A stretch of DNA of 36,762 nt from Verrucomicrobiales bacterium (GCA_014239335.1 JAAZZC010000168.1:1-36762); one strand, 5' to 3'. Counted from the first letter of the stretch, positions 1 through 7,432 are shown. Notes: generated by a model not told the origin, from the sequence alone. A program made the numbers and translations.

Positions 1-2
1 AA

Positions 3-434
3 TGGAAAAACCGCAGGCTACCCACTGAAAAAGAATGGGAAAAATCTGCAAGAGGTAAGAACGGAAGATTATATCCTTGGGGCAATGAGCTCAAAGTATC
101 AGAGCCAATCAATGATAACTTTATTGCATGGAAGCCTATAAATACATTCCGAACCGATATTAGTGAGGAAGGGATTTGTGGACTCTTTAGCAATGTCAGT
201 GAATGGACGAGCAGCCAAGAACCTGACCCCGAAATTCTTGGTAAATTTGTTCCTATCGTGCGTGGTGGAAATTTTAATTATTCCCATTCTAAAATGCCAC
301 AAATCACAACCAGAAAAATTCTTAATACCCGAAATCACAAGACCAATTATATCGGCTTCAGGACAGTCTCTGACACTGATCCAAATCTAGACAAAAATAA
401 TAAAATAGAAATAAAAAAACCGGACCCTGAATAA
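3..434 (+). CDS. SUMF1/FGE-fold domain protein, 3' fragment
   Basis: The gene enters from before the window, so only the last 143 codons are present; the frame is open from base 3 and ends at TAA 432-434. The fragment shows the family hallmarks: RLPTEKEWEKSARG near its start, YPWGNE, then GLFSNVSEW, VRGGNF and NYIGFRTV. This is the C-terminal half of a formylglycine-generating-enzyme-like fold. True sulfatase-activating enzymes carry two active-site cysteines between the RGG motif and the final GFR motif. None is present here, so I infer a binding or structural member of the family rather than a maturase. The stop codon lies in the loop of a terminator hairpin shared with the convergent prepilin gene. 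The N-terminal part and any signal peptide or partner domain cannot be seen. Confidence 0.85.
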   Translation, partial: WKNRRLPTEKEWEKSARGKNGRLYPWGNELKVSEPINDNFIAWKPINTFRTDISEEGICGLFSNVSEWTSSQEPDPEILGKFVPIVRGGNFNYSHSKMPQITTRKILNTRNHKTNYIGFRTVSDTDPNLDKNNKIEIKKPDPE

Positions 435-447
435 TCAGGGCCCGGTT
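418..447 (-). terminator. Convergent terminator hairpin between SUMF1-like gene and prepilin gene
   Basis: A 13-bp stem (arms 418-430 and 435-447, one A/C mismatch) closes a four-base loop, ATAA. On the minus strand the stem is followed by a run of seven T, so it is a good intrinsic terminator for the prepilin gene ending at 477. On the plus strand the tail is TTAAAATAAAA, a weaker U-tract, so it may also end the SUMF1-like transcript. The loop contains the SUMF1-like gene's stop codon. Confidence 0.75.
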
Positions 448-476
448 AAAATAAAATAAGCAATAATAAGGACGCT

Positions 477-1127
477 TTAGTTTCCTCTCTTAGGATTAAC
501 CATATTCACCTTTCCCTGATATTTGAAAAGGTCAATCTCGCTTCCCTTAATGTCTTTCATTGCTCTGTACTGTTCATTTAATTTAACAACTTCACCGCTA
601 CCATCACCGAAGACACACACTGCTTCCATTCCTCCCCAAATTCCACCGAGCTCAGTCTTTTCCTGAGCGTATTTACCTGGAGTCTGAGAAAAACCGGAAG
701 AAAGCATCGGATAACGAGGCTCGAAAGTTGAAGTCTTATTTACAGCGTAGTGATTTTCGCCTGCTTCAAGAGCAATTCCTGCTGGTGTACTTCTTTCGTG
801 TAGATCATCACCTCCACCAGAAGTAGTGCCTCTGCCATGCCACATAGAACCTGCAACATAAAATGGTTTTTCAGAATCCATATCTATTGCAACATCCTTG
901 AGAATATCATTTGAATTGTCTTCCTCAGGAAGGAATCCATCTGCACCATATAGAGAGTAGACACCTGTATAAATTCCTTTTGCCTGTTGCAATGACTTAT
1001 TTAATTTCGCCTTGCGCTGAATTGATGAGAATACCGGCATAGACACACTGGCCAGGATTGCAATGATCGTAATGACCACCAATAGTTCGATAAGAGTGAA
1101 ACCTTTCTGGTTGGGCTTAGCTTTCAT
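477..1127 (-). CDS. Prepilin-type N-terminal cleavage/methylation protein (type IV pilin or pseudopilin)
   Basis: A 216-residue secreted pilin-like protein. The class III prepilin signal is textbook: a short basic leader (MKAKPNQKG), then FTLIELLVVITIIAILASV with cleavage expected between Gly9 and Phe10, N-methylation of Phe10 and Glu at +5. The hydrophobic helix is followed by the basic stretch IQRKAKLNKSLQQAK. The globular part has a late FGDGSGEVV turn typical of verrucomicrobial pilin-like proteins. These are exported and assembled by type IV pilus or type II secretion machinery, none of which is encoded here, so it is an orphan (pseudo)pilin. No Shine-Dalgarno is visible before the ATG. 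A TATAAT-like box on the minus strand at 1146-1151 is a possible -10. Which filament it joins cannot be told from sequence. Confidence 0.88.
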   Translation of the reverse strand: MKAKPNQKGFTLIELLVVITIIAILASVSMPVFSSIQRKAKLNKSLQQAKGIYTGVYSLYGADGFLPEEDNSNDILKDVAIDMDSEKPFYVAGSMWHGRGTTSGGGDDLHERSTPAGIALEAGENHYAVNKTSTFEPRYPMLSSGFSQTPGKYAQEKTELGGIWGGMEAVCVFGDGSGEVVKLNEQYRAMKDIKGSEIDLFKYQGKVNMVNPKRGN

Positions 1128-1186
1128 TTTTTATTTTCTAGTGGGATTATAATTCTAATTACTTGGGGTTCTTTTTTTTGTTCAAA

Positions 1187-1210
1187 AATTGCACGTACAG
1201 ATAAGCAATT
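1187..1210 (-). terminator. Weak hairpin downstream of the methyltransferase gene
   Basis: Arms AATTGC and GCAATT (6 bp) enclose a 12-base loop; on the minus strand the stem is followed by TTTG. It lies 54 bases past the methyltransferase stop and before the prepilin gene, where a terminator is expected. The stem is short and AT-rich, so the call is tentative. Confidence 0.25.
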
Positions 1211-1263
1211 CACACTTTTACTCTACCAGTTACAGAGATCGGTTCAAGGTCTTTTAGAGCAGC

Positions 1264-1896
1264 TTATAATTCCCATACCCAGCTACAAATAAAACCGTTC
1301 CGTAGAGTCTCTTTTTTTAAACACTTATAGCGCATCTCTGATAGCAATTGCTCTATTTTTGGAAGTTTATAGGCTGAAATACCTGTAAAAGTCTTGAAAA
1401 AGACAATCATTTTCCAAGCTAATAATTTGGCAATCACTCTTGTGAATCTCCTTTTTTCAGGAATTGAAAAATCGCTAATCACCAACTTCGTATGTTCTTT
1501 GCACCATCCAGATATACGACCAAGAATGACAAGAATTTCATCCTCGCTAAAACAATCGAGGAAAAAATGCGCTCCGATCACATCAGGAATAAAAGAATCA
1601 GGGAGATCATAATCTTGTATTTTTTTAAACAAAAAACGGACATTTTGCTCCGAATCCTTTGTCAAAGACTTAGCTAAATTTAACATTCTTTGACTCGAAT
1701 CCACACATATTATTTTTGCTGAACAACCCGAATCTAATAGCGCTTTAAGAAATCGGCCGTCCCCATCTCCAAGTAATAGAATTGATTCAGCACCAAGAAA
1801 AGTCTCCATGTGACTGCACCGAATGCGTTGAAGGTCTTCGCCAAAAACAATCGACTCTATCCGCTCATAATGACGGGCTATCAGATCAAAGCTCAT
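1264..1896 (-). CDS. Class I SAM-dependent methyltransferase
   Basis: About 210 residues with a Rossmann methyltransferase core. Motif I is ILLLGDGDGRFL, followed by the acidic end of strand 2 in IICVDSSQRMLNLA; GAHFFLDCFSEDE is the post-motif region, and LVISDFSIPE is in motif III position. A basic, aromatic C-terminal segment may contact a membrane or lipid. I chose ATG 1896 because it forms an ATGA overlap with the stop codon of the upstream UbiA-type gene, implying translational coupling; a GTG two codons earlier is also open. Pairing with a membrane prenyltransferase suggests methylation of a prenylated quinone, porphyrin-like or lipid product, but this is inference. The substrate is not identifiable. 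Confidence 0.8.
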   Translation of the reverse strand: MSFDLIARHYERIESIVFGEDLQRIRCSHMETFLGAESILLLGDGDGRFLKALLDSGCSAKIICVDSSQRMLNLAKSLTKDSEQNVRFLFKKIQDYDLPDSFIPDVIGAHFFLDCFSEDEILVILGRISGWCKEHTKLVISDFSIPEKRRFTRVIAKLLAWKMIVFFKTFTGISAYKLPKIEQLLSEMRYKCLKKETLRNGFICSWVWEL

Positions 1897-2768
1897 AACC
1901 ACAAAGCAAGATATAATATAGCAGGCATCAACACCGCCATGTCTGCCGCAAATCGAAGGAATTGACTCGAAACTTTACCATCAAAAAAAGAAAGAACGGC
2001 AATGAGCCCACAACCAATACAAGAAGCTACGAAAATAGGAAATCCCACATGATCATAGTTCGTAAGACTAAATACCATTAAAGAAATAAATACTGCGTGA
2101 GCAATAATTGGAAATAAATTTACGACTTGAGGAAAAAACTGAGGCAGAGCATTTAAATCATTCTCCACATCATGACTGCGTTCCCAAACTGAAATGGCAA
2201 TGCAATTCATTGAACATAACACCCCAAAAATAATCACTGAAGGCGAAAAGAAAGCATCCGGAATAAATTCTCCGGACCAAGTATGTCCAGTCAATGTAGA
2301 CCCAACCGCAAAGACCATCCCTATAAACACTTCTTTAGGTATAATAATCATCATCGGGCCCTTGGCCCAAATTTGATGCAATAAATAAACCACGACAAAA
2401 GCACCAACGAATGATCCTGTCTTTATCAATTCCATCGGAAGTAAACAAAGGCATAATAAAGTAGTCAAAACGATCAGAATCCCAGTGAAAACCAAAGCAA
2501 TACGATAGTTACTATGATAGAATAAGTGCCTTAAAGATGCCTCATCAGGTCGCTTCAACATTCGAGCATCCAATAACCGGTCCACTGAATAAATGACCCA
2601 AACAACAAAGAACAGGGTCAGATAGTTAGATCCGGGTATCTTTACACTAAAATTACAGGCAAAAAAGTATTGCCAAACAACAGCTACCATAGGCGCATCA
2701 ATGCCTAAAAGATTTGGCCAAATCCACCAAGACACACGAGGCATGTTCTGTTGCTGAGCTAAGTTCAC
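1893..2768 (-). CDS. UbiA-family membrane prenyltransferase
   Basis: A 291-residue polytopic membrane protein, the usual UbiA size, with about eight or nine hydrophobic segments. Both Asp-rich motifs expected for Mg-diphosphate binding are visible: YSVDRLLDAR (Asp63 and Asp67) and SHDVENDL (Asp201 and Asp205). UbiA enzymes transfer prenyl groups to aromatic, quinone, haem, chlorophyll or sugar acceptors within the membrane; the divergent spacing here does not allow me to choose among UbiA, MenA, COX10 or UbiG-like activities. It starts with GTG preceded by a good AGGAG sequence, and lies 45 bases after the M48 protease gene. Its stop overlaps the start of a methyltransferase gene, a pairing typical of prenylated-quinone or lipid tailoring. 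Confidence 0.72.
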   Translation of the reverse strand: MNLAQQQNMPRVSWWIWPNLLGIDAPMVAVVWQYFFACNFSVKIPGSNYLTLFFVVWVIYSVDRLLDARMLKRPDEASLRHLFYHSNYRIALVFTGILIVLTTLLCLCLLPMELIKTGSFVGAFVVVYLLHQIWAKGPMMIIIPKEVFIGMVFAVGSTLTGHTWSGEFIPDAFFSPSVIIFGVLCSMNCIAISVWERSHDVENDLNALPQFFPQVVNLFPIIAHAVFISLMVFSLTNYDHVGFPIFVASCIGCGLIAVLSFFDGKVSSQFLRFAADMAVLMPAILYLALWL

Positions 2769-2813
2769 TTACTCCTACTAAGCCTCAGGATTACTCTCTG
2801 TCCATTTTCAGTT

Positions 2814-4778
2814 TTAAGTATAAACGAAAGGAGGTATTGGAGTGCCGATAGAATCTCCAATAGCCCGCAGAATCTCAGCTTCATTACTGGTAATTCTACC
2901 ATCAGAAATAGCTGCCTTGCCACAAGCAATTAGAAGAGTCTTTTTTAATGTCGGGACGCACTTCTCAAACGCTTTTAGGGCCTCATCCATTTGACCTATT
3001 CCGCAATTCACAGGGGGCAGGAACTTAAGTTTTCCAGTGCCGTACAATTCAAGGACAGCAGCTCCTTTCTTGAAGGCTTGGATACGATTCAGTTCATCTT
3101 CATTACCAAAACCTGCAATAGCAGAAAGGAGAACAGAAGATTGATGATTTAGTTTAGATAAGGTCTTTATCGTTTCGCTTGGAAGCTGGATCCTTCCAAA
3201 GAAAGTATCTAAATGAAGTCTAATGTTTTTCTGTATCATGAATTCAAACAGGTCCACCTGTTCATCAATGTTAATCAACTCATTAATGATTTCACAGAAT
3301 TGTCCATACTCTTCAGGTGACAGGCGCCTCAGAGCGGGAACAGCAAGATCCAATAAGGCAATTTTTTCTGTTGAATGCATATCCGTGATCTGATCTAAAA
3401 TGGTCTTAAAAATTTTAGATATCTCATCCTCACAAGAGCCCTTAATAATTTCAAACTGATCATCTCTCACCTGTTCTTCTTCTGAAATGAGTAATGAATA
3501 CACAATAGCAAGAGCCCCCAACTTCTGATGAACTAATGAAATCAAAGACTCATCTATCTCAGAAACAATCCTCTGAGCAACAACGACCTGATCTGCCATG
3601 ATCTGGCCAATTTGATTAAGATCTTTTTCCTCGAAAAAACCTCTCTCAGGATCAGACCCATGCGCGCTCGAATCTGAAAAAGAAGAGACCGAGGACTGGG
3701 TCTCTCCCACACTAATTTGACCTGAATTTAATTCTGATCCCTTTGGCATATTCTGATGCTGATCGGAAGTAAATCCGAGGGCTCGTATCCGCTCATCTAT
3801 TGGAGGGTGCGTTGCAAAAAGACTGGATAATTTTTTCTTATAACAGGATCCAAAGAACATATGACTCGCTTCTTCTGCACTTGGGTGTTCGATTTTTGCA
3901 CCGGAAAAACCTCCTATCTTTTGGAGAGCTCCAGAAATGCCTGAAGGGTCTCGAGTGAACTGAACGGCTGAAGCATCGGCCAAAAACTCTCGTTGACGAG
4001 AAAGGGCAGCCTTAATGATTCTGGCCATAATCGAACCCATTAATCCAATCAGAAGTAAGGCAAGAGCCACGACAATTATGAAAACTGCGCCCCCTCCTTC
4101 CTTTGAGTTGGATCTGGACCGGGAAGAAGATCGACCAAATCCCCTTAAAATAAATTTGCCTGCTACGAACATCATTAGAATGCCGCAAAGAACCGACATC
4201 ATACGAATATTAAGCCGCATATCGCCATTCAGAATGTGACTGAATTCGTGAGCAATAACGCCCTGCAATTCTGAACGGCTTAACTTATTAAGACAACCAG
4301 CGGTCACGCCAATCGTTGCATTACTAGATGAATGGCCAGCAGCAAAGGCATTAATTCCATCCTCCTGTTCCATCACATAAATGCTCGGAACAGGAACGCC
4401 TGAAGCAATCGACATCTCTTCGACGACATTAATGAGCCTCCTATAACGCGGATCCTTAGTCGTTGAGTCCACTTCCTTTCCTCCGAGAGATTTAGCAACT
4501 GCGGCCCCGCCCTCGGACAGTGCCGCAATTTTAAATATAGTAGACAATATAATTAAGACCAATACCCCTAGCGCAGAATAAAGAAAAAATTCTGGGTCAA
4601 AAAAACTTTGCCTTACTAATGAATTTGTCTGGGCAGAGCTCTGGACTAAAAATAAGTATCTGGCTCCCAATACTGCAAATCCGAACGACCCTACAATGCC
4701 AATAACAGCCAAAATATAATAGTAAATAAGTCGCTTGGAATTCTTCCTTGCAAGTTCCTGACGATCAAAGAAATCCAT
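2814..4778 (-). CDS. M48 (HtpX-like) membrane metalloprotease with TerB-like C-terminal tail
   Basis: A 654-residue protein, about twice the length of HtpX. Two N-terminal membrane helices (about 20-40 and 66-85) precede the M48 domain. Zinc ligands are visible in HEFSH (His177, Glu178, His181) and Glu264 in REFLADASAVQ; further helices lie around 193-210 and 230-252. After THPPIDERIRAL the protein continues for about 330 residues, ending in a region like the tellurite-resistance TerB/DnaJ-like fold (ACGKAAISDGRITSNEAEIL, about 620-645). HtpX-type enzymes degrade misfolded membrane proteins. The gene follows LemA after 34 bases, the common LemA-M48 pairing. The function of the long C-terminal part is unknown; it may be regulatory or a scaffold. 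Confidence 0.87.
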   Translation of the reverse strand: MDFFDRQELARKNSKRLIYYYILAVIGIVGSFGFAVLGARYLFLVQSSAQTNSLVRQSFFDPEFFLYSALGVLVLIILSTIFKIAALSEGGAAVAKSLGGKEVDSTTKDPRYRRLINVVEEMSIASGVPVPSIYVMEQEDGINAFAAGHSSSNATIGVTAGCLNKLSRSELQGVIAHEFSHILNGDMRLNIRMMSVLCGILMMFVAGKFILRGFGRSSSRSRSNSKEGGGAVFIIVVALALLLIGLMGSIMARIIKAALSRQREFLADASAVQFTRDPSGISGALQKIGGFSGAKIEHPSAEEASHMFFGSCYKKKLSSLFATHPPIDERIRALGFTSDQHQNMPKGSELNSGQISVGETQSSVSSFSDSSAHGSDPERGFFEEKDLNQIGQIMADQVVVAQRIVSEIDESLISLVHQKLGALAIVYSLLISEEEQVRDDQFEIIKGSCEDEISKIFKTILDQITDMHSTEKIALLDLAVPALRRLSPEEYGQFCEIINELINIDEQVDLFEFMIQKNIRLHLDTFFGRIQLPSETIKTLSKLNHQSSVLLSAIAGFGNEDELNRIQAFKKGAAVLELYGTGKLKFLPPVNCGIGQMDEALKAFEKCVPTLKKTLLIACGKAAISDGRITSNEAEILRAIGDSIGTPIPPFVYT

Positions 4779-4812
4779 CCTTTATGAATCACCACCAATC
4801 TAGTGATGTAAC

Positions 4813-5412
4813 TTAAAACTTAACAGCAACCTTTTCCCTCTTATCCTCACTCACTTCATAAAGTGCTCTGTCCCTGAATCCAAAACATCCAGCAATAATA
4901 TTGGTCGGAAATACTTCGCGCTTAGTGTTATAAGAAGTCACACTGTCATTGAAGTGTTGCCTTGCAAAAGCAATTTTATTCTCAGTCGTACTGAGTTCTT
5001 CCTGCAATGTGGCCATGTTCTGATTGGCCTTGAGGTCCGGGTAACTTTCCGAAAGAGCGAAAAGATTTCCCAATGCACCGCTGAGCCCTGATTCCGCCGC
5101 CATGAGTGCCCCCATACTATCCGGATCCCCAATATTTGAAGATGTATTTTTTCTTGCCTGCACAGCCGTGTTTCGGGCCTGAATGACCGCATCCAACGTT
5201 TCCCTCTCATGCTTCATGTAACCTTTAACCGTCTCGACAAGGTCAGGGATCAAATCAAAGCGACGCTCTAGTTGTACATCAATCTGGGCCCATGCATTTT
5301 CGAATTTATTGCGTAGTCTGACAAGCGAGTTGTACATGCCGCCTATCACAAGAACAGCAATAATGAAAATTCCGGCTAATACGCCTAGAGTAATTAGTGT
5401 ACTTGGTGTCAT
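4813..5412 (-). CDS. lemA: LemA family membrane protein
   Basis: A 199-residue protein with one N-terminal membrane helix (about 5-27), then the diagnostic LemA sequence: NSLVRLRNKFENAWAQIDVQ, followed by RRFDLIPDLVETVKGYMKHE, and the C-terminal ARQHFNDSVTSYNTKREVFPTN with a final FGFRDRALYEV. The rest is predicted alpha-helical with coiled-coil tendency. LemA proteins form membrane-anchored helical bundles that commonly occur beside M48 or TPM proteases, as here; the biochemical role is not settled. It is the first gene of the minus-strand run LemA, M48, UbiA-type, methyltransferase. A possible promoter on the minus strand has TTGTCC (5453-5458) and TAAAAT (5428-5433) with a long 19-base spacer. 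Confidence 0.92.
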   Translation of the reverse strand: MTPSTLITLGVLAGIFIIAVLVIGGMYNSLVRLRNKFENAWAQIDVQLERRFDLIPDLVETVKGYMKHERETLDAVIQARNTAVQARKNTSSNIGDPDSMGALMAAESGLSGALGNLFALSESYPDLKANQNMATLQEELSTTENKIAFARQHFNDSVTSYNTKREVFPTNIIAGCFGFRDRALYEVSEDKREKVAVKF

Positions 5413-5495
5413 TTGAACTAAATTAACATTTTATTGAAGAATACACAAGGAAGGACAAAAAACTAAATACTGCTATTACAATTCCCAATAATTTT

Positions 5496-5501
5496 TATAA
5501 T
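5496..5501 (+). promoter_or_regulatory. Candidate -10 box for the ArsS-type gene
   Basis: A perfect TATAAT lies 33 bases before the TTG start in the 122-base divergent gap between lemA and this gene. No convincing -35 box is seen at the ideal distance, so this rests on the hexamer and its position alone. Confidence 0.3.
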
Positions 5502-5534
5502 CTAAAGCATCTGTATTAATCAGTTAATTATAAA

Positions 5535-6506
5535 TTGAAAGAAACCTACAATTTTAATGAGGTTCTTGCCAGAGAAGGAATCCAACTCGGCCGGAAAGAT
5601 CCTCAAATCCTACAATTAAACCTTGGCAAGCTATGTAATCTAACCTGCTCGCACTGTCATGTGAATGCAGGGCCACACCGCAAAGAAGTCATACAACCCA
5701 ATACAGTTACCAAAATTCTGGATTGGTTTTCAATGACGAATATTCCAACACTTGACCTTACGGGAGGAACACCGGAAATGATTCCCGACTTCCGCAGAAT
5801 AGTTCAAGAAGTAAGGAATTTACCTACTCCTCGGAAGGTCATTGATAGACTCAACGCCACCATCATTGAGGAACCGGGATATGAATGGGTCGCGGAATTC
5901 CTTGCTGGAAACGAAGTTGAAATTATCGCCTCAATGCCTTGCTACGAACCAGAGAACGTGGAAAAGCAAAGAGGTAACGGAGTCTTTAGAAAAAGCATCT
6001 CTGCTTTTCAAAAATTAAACGGGCTAGGTTATGGGTCAGACCCAAGGCTAAAGATCCATTTCGTTTATAATCCATCTGGCGATTTCCTACCACCGGACCA
6101 AGCAAGCCTTGAAGCACAATATAAAATAATAATGAAGGATCATTTTCAAATCGAATTCGATCAGCTTTACTGTATTACCAATATGCCCATTGCCCGATTT
6201 GCCAGTTGGCTCAAAAGAGAAAACAGGCTCAATGATTACAACTCACTTTTAAAAGACGCCTTCAATCCTGAAACTATTAACGGACTAATGTGCAGGGACA
6301 CAATTAACGTTAATTGGCTAGGTGAAGTTTTTGACTGTGACTTTAACCAGATGCTGGGATTACCTACATATAACAAAAAAGATTCAATCAAAGTATGGGA
6401 AATTAATCTCGAAGAATTTTTCAATAAACCTATAAGAACAGCCACTCATTGCTTTGGATGCACTGCAGGTTCAGGCAGCTCCTGCGGAGGCACTTTATTA
6501 GATTAA
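5535..6506 (+). CDS. arsS: Radical SAM protein, arsenosugar biosynthesis ArsS type
   Basis: A 323-residue radical SAM enzyme. Cys34, Cys38 and Cys41 in LCNLTCSHCHVNAGP form the CxxxCxxC site for the SAM-binding 4Fe-4S cluster, followed by DLTGGTPEM. The C-terminal half carries the DUF3641 signature, ending HCFGCTAGSGSSCGG with Cys306, Cys309 and Cys317. This matches ArsS, which adds the 5'-deoxyadenosyl group to dimethylarsinous acid in arsenosugar biosynthesis. Some family members have selenocysteine in the final motif; here it is an ordinary TGC cysteine. The start is TTG: an in-frame stop at 5517-5519 leaves no upstream ATG, and the protein begins at the expected point. The usual partner, the arsenite methyltransferase ArsM, is absent, so the substrate assignment rests on family identity. 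Confidence 0.88.
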   Translation: MKETYNFNEVLAREGIQLGRKDPQILQLNLGKLCNLTCSHCHVNAGPHRKEVIQPNTVTKILDWFSMTNIPTLDLTGGTPEMIPDFRRIVQEVRNLPTPRKVIDRLNATIIEEPGYEWVAEFLAGNEVEIIASMPCYEPENVEKQRGNGVFRKSISAFQKLNGLGYGSDPRLKIHFVYNPSGDFLPPDQASLEAQYKIIMKDHFQIEFDQLYCITNMPIARFASWLKRENRLNDYNSLLKDAFNPETINGLMCRDTINVNWLGEVFDCDFNQMLGLPTYNKKDSIKVWEINLEEFFNKPIRTATHCFGCTAGSGSSCGGTLLD

Positions 6507-6570
6507 TTAATCACGAAATAAGCTTCTCTATTCAGATCAAACATCCTAAACGAAGACTAAGGCATAACCA

Positions 6571-6588
6571 TTCCCACTCAATAGTTGC
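6571..6588 (-). other. Possible guaA 3'-end remnant or attachment-like sequence
   Basis: On the minus strand these 18 bases can encode Ala-Thr-Ile-Glu-Trp-Glu, the highly conserved C-terminus of GMP synthase (GuaA), but the next codon is TGG instead of a stop and no upstream GuaA sequence is present. The 3' end of guaA is a known integration site for genomic islands. The match is short and could be chance; it is listed because the adjacent cassette looks acquired. Confidence 0.2.
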
Positions 6589-6681
6589 ACGATTTAAAGC
6601 CCTTATAAACAAAGGGATACAGAGGTGTTTTTCTGACTGTGTCAAATATGTGTCACAACTCTTATTCGTTTTTACTATCAT

Positions 6682-6706
6682 ATTCCTCATTTTAAGGAAT
6701 TTTTTG
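6682..6706 (+). terminator. Short hairpin with T-run after the ArsS-type gene
   Basis: ATTCCT (6682-6687) and AGGAAT (6695-6700) pair as a 6-bp stem with a seven-base loop, and T-rich sequence follows directly on the plus strand. It could end plus-strand transcription from the ArsS-type gene 175 bases upstream, before the convergent Xre gene. The stem is weak. Confidence 0.35.
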
Positions 6707-6732
6707 ACAAAGTGTGTCTCTAAAGAATCTCT

Positions 6733-6948
6733 CTAATCATAAGTAAAAATATCTTCCAAGGGTGTCTTGAATATATTGGATATTTTAAAAGCAACTTCTA
6801 AGGATGGAGAGTATTTGTCTTTTTCAATGGCAAATATTGTTTGCCGAGTTACACCCACTTTGTCTGCTAAAGTTTGCTGAGACATTTCGTCTGCCTCAAA
6901 TCTCAGTCTTCTAATGTTGTTACTTAAACTCTTAGACAAATTATACAC
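6733..6948 (-). CDS. Small Xre-family helix-turn-helix regulator
   Basis: A 71-residue protein consisting of little more than one Cro/CI-type HTH (about residues 10-65). It reads NIRRLRFEADEMSQQTLADK, then VGVTRQTIFAIEKDKYSPSL, then EVAFKISNIFKTPLEDIF, matching the five-helix Xre fold with the recognition helix around VTRQTIFAIE. It binds DNA, probably as a dimer. The start is a GTG overlapping the end of the upstream membrane-protein gene by 8 bases, so the pair is translationally linked. Small Xre regulators of this type often sit next to a small membrane protein and repress their own operon; the triple half-site at 7404-7432 is the likely operator. Confidence 0.88.
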   Translation of the reverse strand: MYNLSKSLSNNIRRLRFEADEMSQQTLADKVGVTRQTIFAIEKDKYSPSLEVAFKISNIFKTPLEDIFTYD

Positions 6949-7381
6949 CTGTGCGGTAGTAATACAGTTGAGTGCCGAAACGAATTACCTCAGATAAAAC
7001 AAAGAACAAAAGTAAAAAGTGGAACATGCTATAAGGTGTAAGCAACATAAGGTGAACATCAAACCAAGTATCTAATAAAATCTGCACCATTAAAAACCAA
7101 ATACAAGCAGACAAGAAACCATAACTGTTTCTATATGAAATCCTCTCGATAAGTTTGTCTCTTTCATCTTCTAATTGTGATTTATTTTTTAATGCTAGAA
7201 ATGACTGAATGATGCCTTCTGAAATAATAACCAAAACAATAGGAATAATGATTCCACCGAATCCAAGTGGTTTCGGATTTGATGATAGGTTTGGAAAAGC
7301 ACCATATAAATACCATCCAAATATAAGCAAAGTAACTCCAAGCGAAGCTATTGAACCTTTTTCTTTGTATGACAAATCCAT
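6941..7381 (-). CDS. Four-helix small membrane protein paired with Xre regulator
   Basis: A 146-residue protein with four hydrophobic segments: about 12-30, 42-62, 88-106 and 115-133. Between helices 2 and 3 is the charged segment KNKSQLEDERDKLIERISYR, with the ExDERD-like pattern found in membrane proteins encoded next to small Xre regulators (similar to DUF2178-type proteins; the family name is uncertain). It is encoded first in a two-gene operon with the regulator. The biochemical function is unknown; it may control regulator activity or sense membrane state. Composition and context differ from the neighbouring PVC-type genes, which suggests acquisition. Confidence 0.75.
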   Translation of the reverse strand: MDLSYKEKGSIASLGVTLLIFGWYLYGAFPNLSSNPKPLGFGGIIIPIVLVIISEGIIQSFLALKNKSQLEDERDKLIERISYRNSYGFLSACIWFLMVQILLDTWFDVHLMLLTPYSMFHFLLLFFVLSEVIRFGTQLYYYRTGV

Positions 7382-7403
7382 AAAATTTTCTATGTATGAA
7401 TAT

Positions 7404-7432
7404 TTTTACATTATGTAAAATATTTTTTACAT
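7404..7432. promoter_or_regulatory. Triple half-site operator upstream of the Xre cassette
   Basis: TTTTACAT (7404-7411) and ATGTAAAA (7413-7420) form a perfect inverted repeat around one central base. A third copy, TTTTACAT, lies at 7425-7432. The group lies within the likely promoter of the membrane-protein/Xre operon, 23-51 bases before its ATG, as expected for autorepression. Binding by the Xre protein is inferred. Confidence 0.55.

Noticed and set aside
6478..6503. Selenocysteine in the C-terminal motif of the ArsS-type protein
   Set aside because: Some relatives have selenocysteine here, but the codon is TGC and the frame continues normally to a TAA, so it is a plain cysteine form.
6449..6736. 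95-codon plus-strand open frame after the ArsS-type gene
   Set aside because: It overlaps the end of a well-supported gene in another frame, crosses a hairpin, and its translation shows no domain or credible start.
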